Assembly (NCBI RefSeq): GCF_000021805.1
Contig: NC_011726.1
Coordinates: 2,760,097-2,824,096 of the forward strand
DNA from: Rippkaea orientalis PCC 8801
GTDB taxonomy: Bacteria > Cyanobacteriota > Cyanobacteriia > Cyanobacteriales > Microcystaceae
DNA length: 64,000 nt
Reading direction: 5' to 3'
Each line of letters opens with the position of its first letter. Positions within the stretch are counted from its first letter, which is position 1. The position numbers were made by a program, and so were the translations under genes. Below the pieces are notes generated by a model. It searched no databases and was not told where the DNA came from. It saw only the letters and a list, made by a program, of their open reading frames with translations. Below are positions 15,994 to 23,204 of the stretch, in pieces.

Positions 15994-17265
15994 TTAATGA
16001 TTAGAACCTACAAAAGATAACGTTTTATCTTTCCCTGTTTCCCAACCAGCAGGCCATTTAATTTTATCGGCTGAGAATCGCAATTGATCATTGTTATCTT
16101 CAGGCAAAGGACTATTAAAAGGTTCTTCAATTAACTCAAATACCCCATTGTCAAAAGGACTTCCTTCGGCCTGGTGTTTCAAGACAACTCGCTCCCGAAT
16201 ACCATTTTTTTCTTGAGTTAAAGCCCGATGGTGACAGTAAGGATTATTACCTCTTCGATCAAAGAAAACATGAGCCGTCCAACTGCAACCACCGCGACAT
16301 AATTCTGCAAATTCACAAGTTTTACAAAAACCCCAAAGATGGTCAGTGCCTTGGGGGGTTCCTGCCCCTAAATTGAAGCGCAATTCTTCCGTTTCTTCAA
16401 TAATTGTTCTGAGGGAATGATCCCGAATATTTCCCCCCGTATAGGCAGATGTTGGTAAAGAAGGACATCCTTTAATTGCGCCATCGGCTTCAATTCCTAA
16501 AGCAGATAGTCCGGCACTACATCCTTGCCAAAATGACCAAGCATCACCCCCGCGAAACAGTCTTTCATAGGGTCCATAATAACCAATATTATTACCTGCT
16601 TGAACACGGACTCCTTCCTGCTTTGCCCGTTGAGTAACTTTGGCTATCATGGGATAAATATCTAACAATTCGTAGGGTTGTAAAAGAATATGATTATTAT
16701 CAGCAGCCCTACCCATAGGAACGGTTAATTGAACTTGCCAGGCAAAGATTCCCGCATCTCGAAGACGTTCATAAAGTAGCGGAAATTCTGGAGCAGAAAG
16801 ACGGTTAATTTGAGTATTGCAACCAAAAGCAATGCCCGCTTCTTTAAGGTTACTCATGGTTTTAAATGCCCATTGCCATGAACCTTGTTTTCCCCGTTGA
16901 TAGTCATGGGTTTCTTCTAATCCATCAACAGAAACAGAAACGACTTTAATTCCTGCTTCTTTCATGCGATGGGCTGTTTCTAAGGTGATCCCATAACCAC
17001 CCGTTGTCATGCCACAAATCATGCCAGCTTTGGTAATAGCTTGGGCAATTTCTAACCAGTCTGGACGGAGAAATGCTTCTCCACCAATGATCGTAACTTC
17101 TTTAATACCAACCTCAGCCATTTGCTGCACTAAATTTAGGGCTTCTTCGGTTGAAAGTTCTTCAGTTCTATTGTGTCCAGCACGGGAGCCACAATGTTGA
17201 CAGGCGAGGTTGCACTTTAGGGTGATTTCCCAAACAGCATAACTAATTCGGCGATATTCTGTCAT
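15994..17265 (-). CDS. Radical SAM/SPASM RiPP maturase, candidate splicease
   Basis: This 423-aa protein carries the radical SAM motif CNLACQHC (Cys18, Cys22, Cys25) and the GGEAFLRPDW SAM-binding strand. A SPASM-type C-terminal region has many Cys (GCPSLP, FCKTCEFAELCRGGC, PYCHHRA) for auxiliary Fe-S clusters. It follows two Nif11-leader peptide genes on the same strand. Those cores contain Leu-Tyr-Gly-Val, the kind of XYG motif from which the PlpX-type spliceases of Pleurocapsa excise tyramine to leave an alpha-keto-beta-amino acid. Other chemistry (epimerisation, cross-linking) cannot be excluded from sequence alone. Confidence 0.88.
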   Translation of the reverse strand: MTEYRRISYAVWEITLKCNLACQHCGSRAGHNRTEELSTEEALNLVQQMAEVGIKEVTIIGGEAFLRPDWLEIAQAITKAGMICGMTTGGYGITLETAHRMKEAGIKVVSVSVDGLEETHDYQRGKQGSWQWAFKTMSNLKEAGIAFGCNTQINRLSAPEFPLLYERLRDAGIFAWQVQLTVPMGRAADNNHILLQPYELLDIYPMIAKVTQRAKQEGVRVQAGNNIGYYGPYERLFRGGDAWSFWQGCSAGLSALGIEADGAIKGCPSLPTSAYTGGNIRDHSLRTIIEETEELRFNLGAGTPQGTDHLWGFCKTCEFAELCRGGCSWTAHVFFDRRGNNPYCHHRALTQEKNGIRERVVLKHQAEGSPFDNGVFELIEEPFNSPLPEDNNDQLRFSADKIKWPAGWETGKDKTLSFVGSNH

Positions 17266-17318
17266 AATTTTGGAGATGAAACTATTTACTAAATCTTTTC
17301 TTAAAATGATGGCTTAAA

Positions 17319-17357
17319 GTAGGTGAGTACAAATCCTATTGAATTATACTTACCTAC
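17319..17357 (-). promoter_or_regulatory. Hairpin between precursor genes and the maturase gene
   Basis: GTAGGTGAGTA (17319-17329) and TACTTACCTAC (17347-17357) pair at 10 of 11 positions around a 17-base loop. It lies downstream of the last Nif11 precursor and upstream of the radical SAM gene. It could attenuate read-through or protect the precursor mRNA, so precursors outnumber enzymes. No T-run follows. Confidence 0.5.
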
Positions 17358-17395
17358 ATGAATTAATTAAGTCCGTCAACTTTCAGATGGTTTTA

Positions 17396-17734
17396 TTATT
17401 CTGAAATAACCACACCATAGAGAGGCTGAACATATTCAGGAGGCCAAATTACCCCATAAAGCGGTTGTATTTTTCCACGGCCAATCCGTGAACTAGCTCC
17501 CCCAAAAACGGCTTCTAGTTCTTTTTCATTGAGATCTTGTAAGTCTCCTTCATTGAGACTAGATTCTAACAGTTCAGAGGTGTAACTTTCAAATTCTTCT
17601 TGAGTGAAATTATAACCAGATGCCTGAACCAATTGGCTACATTCTTCTTTGCTTGTTACCTCTTGAAGTTGAGTGCGAAACGCCTCATCTTTGGCTAATC
17701 TTTGGTAAAAACTTTTAACATCAACTAATGACAT
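17396..17734 (-). CDS. Nif11-leader RiPP precursor with two PLYGV motifs (spliceotide candidate)
   Basis: This 112-aa peptide has a Nif11-type leader (about 1-79) ending ELEAVFGG, a Gly-Gly site at 78-79. The 33-residue core holds QPLYGVIWPPEYV and then QPLYGVVISE: the hexamer QPLYGV occurs twice, 13 residues apart, with Tyr93-Gly94 and Tyr106-Gly107. Leu-Tyr-Gly is the XYG type of site cut by spliceases, so two excisions per core are conceivable. The leader is collinear with that of the adjacent precursor, so the pair arose by duplication with divergent cores. It is 15 bp from the next gene upstream and 130 bp from the maturase. Confidence 0.9.
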   Translation of the reverse strand: MSLVDVKSFYQRLAKDEAFRTQLQEVTSKEECSQLVQASGYNFTQEEFESYTSELLESSLNEGDLQDLNEKELEAVFGGASSRIGRGKIQPLYGVIWPPEYVQPLYGVVISE

Positions 17735-17749
17735 GATTGACTCCTTTTT

Positions 17750-18058
17750 TTACATTTGATCTTTCAGAAAAACAACCCCATAAAGCAGAATGGGAATTAA
17801 GGGGAAGAAGGCGTGACTAACTCCACCAAATACGGCTTCTAGTTCTCGCTCATCGAGATCTTGTAGTTCTCCCTCTTTTTGAGAAGCTTCTAACAGACGA
17901 GAGGTGTAGGTTTCAAATTCTTCTTCAGTAAAATTATACCCAGCTTGTTGCACAAATTGGCTACATTCTTCTTTTGTTTTGACTTCTTGGAGTTCAGAGC
18001 GAAACTCCACATCTTGAGCTAGTCTTTCATAAAAAGCTCTGACATTTTCAAAAGACAT
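17750..18058 (-). CDS. Nif11-leader RiPP precursor with one LLYGVV motif
   Basis: I choose the ATG at 18058 (MSFENVRAFYERL), preceded by GGAGG; the frame also opens at a TTG five codons earlier. The 102-aa product has a Nif11 leader that aligns without gaps to that of the next gene downstream, again ending ELEAVFGG at residue 79. The core begins VSHAFFPLIPILLYGVV and is hydrophobic, with a charged tail. Tyr93-Gly94 falls at exactly the same position as the first Tyr-Gly of the sister precursor, although the rest of the core differs. That is strong sign of a positioned modification site. No Cys is in the core. Confidence 0.88.
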   Translation of the reverse strand: MSFENVRAFYERLAQDVEFRSELQEVKTKEECSQFVQQAGYNFTEEEFETYTSRLLEASQKEGELQDLDERELEAVFGGVSHAFFPLIPILLYGVVFLKDQM

Positions 18059-18062
18059 AGTT

Positions 18063-18506
18063 TTATCCTCCAAGGGTAGTAGGCATTGATACTTCTCGAA
18101 CTAATTCGGAAGCATTATAGTTATCAGTAATGATTTGGGGACAACGCATACAGGCTGCTTTTCCCTCTTGTTGAAACCAGCGACAATCTTTGCGAATAGC
18201 ACAAGGGGGTAATTGGGTTTCAGCAATAGGTAATTGCTGAACAACCCTTTGTGCTAAACGACAGTTACTACCATCAAAATGCTGGCATTGATGAGTCGCA
18301 CAAGCACTAGCAGTCCGAAAGACTTCTGCTGGTGTGACTGGTTCAGCCAGTGCTATTAATTCTTCGGTAACTGGTTGGGGGTTTTTGAGGTAAGCAACAC
18401 GCGGTTGGTCCACAGTTCCACTGATAACACCAAAGACGACACTGCCAGGTAATTCCGGTCGAGAACTGGGGCAAAGTGTTGTTTTGTTTGAGTTATCGTG
18501 TTCCAC
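18063..18506 (-). CDS. Cysteine-rich 147-aa protein of the RiPP operon
   Basis: The product has eight Cys, mostly in the C-terminal half: SACATHQCQHFDGSNC, then PPCAIRKDC, then AACMRCPQI. The spacing suggests a metal or Fe-S site. The N-terminal half (SVVFGVISGTVDQPRVAYL) looks like a beta-rich fold. It ends four bases before the start of a precursor, with the ribosome site inside its last codons, so translation is coupled. It may be the accessory partner of the radical SAM enzyme, as PlpY is of PlpX, but I cannot confirm homology. I do not recognise the family. Confidence 0.7.
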   Translation of the reverse strand: MEHDNSNKTTLCPSSRPELPGSVVFGVISGTVDQPRVAYLKNPQPVTEELIALAEPVTPAEVFRTASACATHQCQHFDGSNCRLAQRVVQQLPIAETQLPPCAIRKDCRWFQQEGKAACMRCPQIITDNYNASELVREVSMPTTLGG

Positions 18507-18521
18507 TGATTTACCTTTTAC

Positions 18522-18737
18522 TTAAAATTCGATTGTGGGGGGGAAAATTAATCCCAAGATAATGGGAGGAATAAAAGGAATACGAATATTGAGTGATCCT
18601 CCTTCAATATTTTTAGCTTCTTCTTCAGTGACATCAACTAAAGAATTTTCTGCCATTTGCTGTCTTCTGATGGCTGCATTGGCTACGGATTCTTCAATTA
18701 GATCTGCAATTTCAATTTGACCAAAATGCTTGTTCAT
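18522..18737 (-). CDS. 71-aa double-glycine precursor with Pro/Ile-rich core
   Basis: This first gene of the minus-strand operon encodes a peptide with an acidic helical leader ending VTEEEAKNIEGG (Gly46-Gly47). The 24-residue core starts SLNIRIPFIPPII and ends LGLIFPPTIEF: two PP pairs, many Ile/Leu/Phe, one Ser and one Thr, no Cys, no Tyr-Gly. The leader is unlike the Nif11 leaders and unlike the 55-aa peptide. Core Ser and Thr could be targets of the kinase/HopA1 pair. It starts with a GAGAAAG-type ribosome site. Precursor status is inferred from the GG site, size and position. Confidence 0.82.
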   Translation of the reverse strand: MNKHFGQIEIADLIEESVANAAIRRQQMAENSLVDVTEEEAKNIEGGSLNIRIPFIPPIILGLIFPPTIEF

Positions 18738-19306
18738 TTTTTTCTTTCTCCTAGAAGGGTTTGGAATAATTAATGAGAACCAATTTGCTCTTGACTCAAT
18801 TTTGAAAATCCTTTCTTAAAATGTCAAGAAGAAACTCACTAGATTTTGCCTATAAACTGAATAAATTATTTCTTTTTTTATTCAAGTTATTTTAAGTCCT
18901 CAAATAACATTAATGGTAGGTTGGATAAGGATCACTAAAAGGCTAAAATTTTTGTTTAGCACTGATTATCAGCCATTTACAGCCTAGGTTTCTTGACGAC
19001 TACCTACCTAATTCGACAGGATTTTATGAAAATTTTACCGGCTGTTGTGCTTTTTGTTAAAGGTTTAGCTCCCTGGATGAGAAATAACTAAAACAATTTT
19101 TTCTGAAATTCTGCTAAATTGATCGCCCTTTTAAGTGGCTAAACAAAATGAATTGCATGGTGGGCATTGCCCACAATAAGCTCTGAATAAGATTTTTCGC
19201 CTTTTACTAAGCAATACCCACCCTACAGTTTTTGTGTAATTAATTGTGTGTGCTTACTGATCTCCAGACTATTTGCTAGATTCAATCTGTTGAAGGCGAA
19301 TTTAGC
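18738..19306. other. Promoter region of the RiPP maturation operon and repeat-rich gap
   Basis: This 569-bp gap must hold the promoter of the minus-strand operon starting at 18737. It also has a TGGTGGGCATTGCCCACA palindrome near 19158 with CCCACCCTACAG near 19217, and the boundary-like repeat at 19232-19260. A 21-codon ORF at 19026 was judged unconvincing. Confidence 0.55.
19232..19260. repeat. Right copy of the island-edge repeat
   Basis: Nearly matches 6629-6658 in the same orientation, with about 25 matches over 29-30 positions by eye. It lies between the RiPP operon promoter region and the caspase-like gene. Confidence 0.5.
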
Positions 19307-20635
19307 TTACTTACTCAGTTTTTGCCAATGTTTAATAGAACGTTGAGCCCGATTGTAAAATGTTGGATGATCGGGAGGAACTAATTTAGCGGCGGCGATC
19401 GCAGCCGAAAAATTCCCTTGAATTGCCCGTCCTTCCGCAATTTCTAAAATTCCCTCACTCCACCGACTAATATGCTCTTGTGCTTCATCATAAAAAGGTG
19501 TATTGGGTTCAATTTGACGAACAATTTCAATGGCTTGATTTAGACGTGACGCTTGATTAACACTAATGCGCGTTTTAGCATAGTTTAAAACCTGTCGGTT
19601 TTCTTCCATCGCTTGATCTGCAAACTCTTGTTGACTGCTTTGAAACGGCTTTAATTTTAAGAAAATTAACCCCAAAAATCCTAGAATAAAACTGAAAAGA
19701 GCAGCCCAAATAAACCATTTAACGTTAAGCTTGGATTGGGGGCTAGTGGAAGAAGCAACAGGAGCTTCAGTGGGTGAGGTAGGAGAAGGTTGAGGCGATG
19801 GGACAACAGAAGTCCGAGATTTCGGTAAGCTAGGTAAGCTAAGCGTCCCTAGGGGAGCTGAAGCACTGACAGAGGTGTTTTGAGCCACAGTTGGGGTTAA
19901 TTTAACCTTAATTTGACTTGGTTTAATCTCTGATTGGGGAAAAGGAAGCAGAGGCAGACGACCAGCCGCTAAACTAGGACTAACCACCATGGGGGTGATT
20001 ATTGATAGATCGCGGGGACTTCCTAGAGGCGTTAACCGTTCTCGAAAATAAGCCTCTAAATTCGTTAAAGTTAGATGATAGCCGTAATAACGCAGGGCTT
20101 CTAATAAAGCCGTGGTAAACAGTCTTTCTGACACTTGAGGCGATGATACTGTGATAATCAAAGCAATACCTCGTTCTTTAGCTAAAGCGATCGCTCGTTT
20201 TTTAAAGCCTTTGTCCCCGTTGATTAACCGAATATTGAGGATCATTAATAATCGTTGGGTTTTGACTTGTAGGGTATCTAAGAGCGATCGCATTTCTATG
20301 GCTGTCTGGGGAATGGCTTGAGGATGGCCATCAATGGGAATGAGATAATTATGGCCTTGATGACTGATACCATAGCCTTGAAAGACAAACCAACCGAGTT
20401 TCACGTTATTGGGCCAGCGATCAAGCCATTGTTGAATTGTCTGTCGGTTAGGATAGGTGGATAATTGTTCGACTTGGGGGGAGGTATCGGTTAATAAAAG
20501 CAACTGATGATGGCAAATCTGGGCATTTTGGCTTAAATATTGGTACAATGCTTGGGCATTGGCTTCGGCATCCTGTAAGGGTTGCCAATAACGATAACCA
20601 TCTATCCCAATGGCCATCCCACGAAAATTTTCCAT
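19307..20635 (-). CDS. Caspase-like (peptidase C14 fold) protein lacking catalytic residues, membrane-anchored
   Basis: I use the ATG at 20635 (MENFRGMAIGIDGYRY), giving 442 aa; the frame opens at a TTG 36 bases earlier. Residues about 5-225 have the orthocaspase pattern (AIGIDGYRYWQPLQDAEANA). The usual HG of the catalytic His motif is replaced in FQGYGISHQGHNYLIPID by Tyr, and the expected Asp-Ala-Cys motif reads MILNIRL. Both dyad residues therefore appear lost. A Pro/Ser-rich linker, one transmembrane helix (FIWAALFSFILGFLGLIFL) near 310 and a C-terminal helical repeat region follow. Cyanobacterial orthocaspases with His-to-Tyr changes are known; this is probably a binding or regulatory protein. 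Confidence 0.75.
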   Translation of the reverse strand: MENFRGMAIGIDGYRYWQPLQDAEANAQALYQYLSQNAQICHHQLLLLTDTSPQVEQLSTYPNRQTIQQWLDRWPNNVKLGWFVFQGYGISHQGHNYLIPIDGHPQAIPQTAIEMRSLLDTLQVKTQRLLMILNIRLINGDKGFKKRAIALAKERGIALIITVSSPQVSERLFTTALLEALRYYGYHLTLTNLEAYFRERLTPLGSPRDLSIITPMVVSPSLAAGRLPLLPFPQSEIKPSQIKVKLTPTVAQNTSVSASAPLGTLSLPSLPKSRTSVVPSPQPSPTSPTEAPVASSTSPQSKLNVKWFIWAALFSFILGFLGLIFLKLKPFQSSQQEFADQAMEENRQVLNYAKTRISVNQASRLNQAIEIVRQIEPNTPFYDEAQEHISRWSEGILEIAEGRAIQGNFSAAIAAAKLVPPDHPTFYNRAQRSIKHWQKLSK

Positions 20636-20753
20636 CACTGGTTCATACACCTCCACACCACAACCGCTCAAACTTAACGATCAATTACCAGACAAATCCC
20701 CACTTGAGAGCTTAAAATAGAAAGGTTGTCAACTTATTCAGTGATCAGGAACG

Positions 20754-20927
20754 ATGGCAGTCCCTAAGAAGAAAACCTCCAAAACCAAGCGCGATCAACG
20801 CAAAGCTAACTGGAAACATCAAGCCGCCTTAGAAGCACAAAAAGCCCTATCTTTAGGCAAATCTATCCTTACAGGACGTTCCACCTTTGTCTATCCCCAA
20901 GATGAAGCGGAAGACGAAGACGAATAA
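20754..20927 (+). CDS. rpmF: 50S ribosomal protein L32
   Basis: This 57-aa protein starts [20 protein letters not shown] and continues with an Ala/Leu helix, then [12 protein letters not shown] and an acidic tail. The N-terminal sequence is diagnostic for L32 in the large ribosomal subunit. It lacks the zinc-binding Cys found in some bacterial L32 proteins, as is common in cyanobacteria. The start is the ATG at 20754. It stands alone, divergent from the caspase-like gene. Confidence 0.96.
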   Translation: MAVPKKKTSKTKRDQRKANWKHQAALEAQKALSLGKSILTGRSTFVYPQDEAEDEDE

Positions 20928-20928
20928 T

Positions 20929-20948
20929 CAAGGAAATCAATTTCCTTG
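20929..20948. terminator. Small hairpin after rpmF
   Basis: CAAGGAAA and TTTCCTTG pair around a 4-base loop directly after the rpmF stop. A purine-rich stretch rather than a T-run follows, so terminator strength is doubtful. Confidence 0.4.
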
Positions 20949-21062
20949 GAGAGAGAGAACAGGCAGCTTGTTGACTGTTCCTTTCCTCTCCTGACGACGA
21001 CAATTGTTTTACGAGACTCTTAAGTAGGCGATCGCGTTCCCAATAATAATTAATCAGAGATT

Positions 21063-21608
21063 ATGACGCTATCTCACTATCAATGGACGATTGATCACTA
21101 TCATCAAGCGATCGATGCTGGATGCTTTGATGAACAACCTGTTGAATTATTAAAAGGTGAAATAATTCTTATGTCACCGGAACGAGAAAGTCATGCTTAT
21201 CATAATTCAGAATGTGCTGATTATTTGAAAGAGTTATTAAGGAATAGGGCTAAAGTTCGAGATGCTAAACCGATTACTTTACCTAACAATTCAGAACCTG
21301 TACCGGATATTGCGATTGTTAAACCCCTAGGGGTTGAATATTTAAAACACCATCCCTATCCTGATGATATTTATTGGTTAATTGAGTTTGCTCAGGCGAC
21401 TTTAAAGAAAGATTTAACAGACAAAAAAGCGATTTATGCCGAAGCAGGAATTAAAGAATATTGGGTGGTAAACTTACAAAATAGTGAGTTAAACATTTTT
21501 CGAGATTTGGATGATAGTTATTATAGAACTCAATTAACCCTAGTAACGGGAAATATTATTCCTTTAGAGTTTCCTGATATTGTTATTTCGATAGAAAAAT
21601 TACTATGA
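21063..21608 (+). CDS. Uma2 family (DUF820) putative endonuclease
   Basis: This 181-aa protein belongs to the PD-(D/E)xK-like Uma2 family, highly expanded in cyanobacteria. Visible motifs are GEIILMSPERESHAY, then PVPDIAIVKP and the catalytic-type stretch IYWLIEFAQATLKKDL, followed by KAIYAEAGIKEYWVV. The biological role of the family is uncertain; a mobile-DNA or repair function is often proposed. It ends 37 bp before a YihY-type gene on the same strand. Confidence 0.9.
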   Translation: MTLSHYQWTIDHYHQAIDAGCFDEQPVELLKGEIILMSPERESHAYHNSECADYLKELLRNRAKVRDAKPITLPNNSEPVPDIAIVKPLGVEYLKHHPYPDDIYWLIEFAQATLKKDLTDKKAIYAEAGIKEYWVVNLQNSELNIFRDLDDSYYRTQLTLVTGNIIPLEFPDIVISIEKLL

Positions 21609-21645
21609 TCATTAAGTGTCTAAAATTTTTTATTAATTAGTAGCT

Positions 21646-22614
21646 ATGCTTAAGCGTGTCATTGAATCAATAAAACATAAAATCATTCCCTCAAAAACAG
21701 TCCAATTATTTATGGGGACTATTATTAAATGGCAACAAGATGACTGTCTAGAAAAAGGAGCAGCTTTATCTTATTATGCTATTTTTTCACTTTTCCCAAT
21801 TTTGTTGGTTATTTTAAGTATTTTTAGTTTAATTTTAGGCTCAAGAACCAATATTTATGAGCAACTTTTAGCTGTAACTCAACGGGTTTTACCCCCTGAA
21901 TCTTATCCAATTGTAGTCGTGACTTTATTAGATTTAACTAAAAGTAGTATTAGTGCTGGAATCATTGGATTTGGAATTCTTTTTATTACGGCTAGTCGAA
22001 TTTTTGCAGCCCTTGATCAAACGGTTAGTAAAATTTGGAAACACCCGGATCAGAAACCCCTTAATCTAAGTTGGAAAGCTATGATACTCAAGTACATTAG
22101 AGATAAAATATTAGCTTTCTTTCTAGTCTTGAGTACCGCTTTTCTGATCCTATTATCCCTTCTTTCTAACATTGCTATTAAAGTCATTTTAGAAATTATT
22201 AAAAATGTTGAATCCAAGCTTACTTGGATTCAAGTTGACGAAGCCTTATTGTGGAATAGTTTACAAGTTAGTCTAACATTTATTCTGCTTTATTTAGTGG
22301 TGATGGTACTTTTTAAAATACTCCCTTCTACTTCAGTGAAATGGAGCGATATTTGGTTAGGGGCAATTCTGACGGTTACTTTATATTCCTTGTTACAAAA
22401 ATTAGTCAGTAGTGGCGTAATTCGCATCGGTGAACAATTCCGTGCTTATGGCGTTATTGGTGGTTTTATGATGCTGTTATTATGGATTTTTCTCACTTGT
22501 CAAATCTTCTTTTTAGGCTGTGAATTTACTTATGTTTATACTCACCTGTTTGGCAGCAGACGCAATCAATCAAACCAAAGACATCCAGAAGTCAATAGTC
22601 AGGGGAATATTTAA
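21646..22614 (+). CDS. YihY/BrkB-family inner-membrane protein
   Basis: This 322-aa protein has about six transmembrane helices, for example ISLFPILL-like AIFSLFPILLVILSIFSLIL and GFMMLLLWIFLTCQIFFLG. The family signature KGAALSYYAIFSLFP is near the N-terminus and GEQFRAYGVIGGFMML near the C-terminus. The family was once called ribonuclease BN by mistake. It is now treated as an integral membrane protein of unknown, possibly transport, function. It is probably co-transcribed with the Uma2 gene. Confidence 0.93.
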   Translation: MLKRVIESIKHKIIPSKTVQLFMGTIIKWQQDDCLEKGAALSYYAIFSLFPILLVILSIFSLILGSRTNIYEQLLAVTQRVLPPESYPIVVVTLLDLTKSSISAGIIGFGILFITASRIFAALDQTVSKIWKHPDQKPLNLSWKAMILKYIRDKILAFFLVLSTAFLILLSLLSNIAIKVILEIIKNVESKLTWIQVDEALLWNSLQVSLTFILLYLVVMVLFKILPSTSVKWSDIWLGAILTVTLYSLLQKLVSSGVIRIGEQFRAYGVIGGFMMLLLWIFLTCQIFFLGCEFTYVYTHLFGSRRNQSNQRHPEVNSQGNI

Positions 22615-23204
22615 GTCTAAATTTTAGAGCAACTTTTTCAAAATATTCTATTTTTAAGCATTAAAATACTTTGAATAAAAAATTTATCAGTAATGATACT
22701 GAGAGACTGTTTGTTAAAGAAATATTAAAAACCAGTTTTGTAGGGTGGGCAAAGTTTTCTACTTTACGGGTAGCCCAGATCAATCTATAATTTGCCCACC
22801 CTACCGTCTATTATCTGACTTTAATCAATCAATCGGAGGAAATAATTTCCTCATTTTCCGAATAATATTAAATACGATTAAATAACCGTAATATCTCTAA
22901 GATTCAACAGCCGTTGTCCCTTACAAATTTCCCAAAGGCAACAAGGTTTTTATCAATAATCAATCAAACGGATTTAATATAACTGGTTCCCTCTAATTCT
23001 ACTTAATGAGCGCATAAAAATTACTATCAACTAGCAACAATAATCACCTCCAAAATATCTCTTAATTCTCTGTGTACTTCTATGTTTCTGCTTGAAATTA
23101 AACCTTAATTTGATTTGCTAAAATATACTTAAGATCTCATCAATTATTGAACAAATCTGATAAGCTACTTCCATAATTAGTTATCCAACGCACATAGAGG
23201 TCAA
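22615..23204. other. Intergenic region with a 65-bp inverted-repeat element
   Basis: This 590-bp gap contains the inverted repeat at 22740-22804 and otherwise AT-rich sequence. The last 100 bp must hold the promoter of the EndoU-like gene. No gene was seen. Confidence 0.6.
22740..22804. repeat. MITE-like element with GTAGGGTGGGCAAA ends
   Basis: GTAGGGTGGGCAAA at the left and TTTGCCCACCCTAC at the right are perfect inverted repeats about 37 bp apart. Related GGGTGGGC palindromes occur near 19158, 38916, 58695 and 60417. Confidence 0.65.

Noticed and set aside
18063-18080. The 147-aa protein ends in Gly-Gly, like a leader cleavage site.
   Set aside because: Those codons coincide with the GGAGG ribosome site of the next precursor, and nothing follows as a core. 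The GG is better explained by the ribosome site.
19026-19091. A 21-codon plus-strand ORF (MKILPAVVLFVKGLAPWMRN...) near the RiPP island, with an AGGA upstream.
   Set aside because: It is too short, lacks a leader or GG site and lies in a repeat-bearing gap. It is likely a chance ORF.
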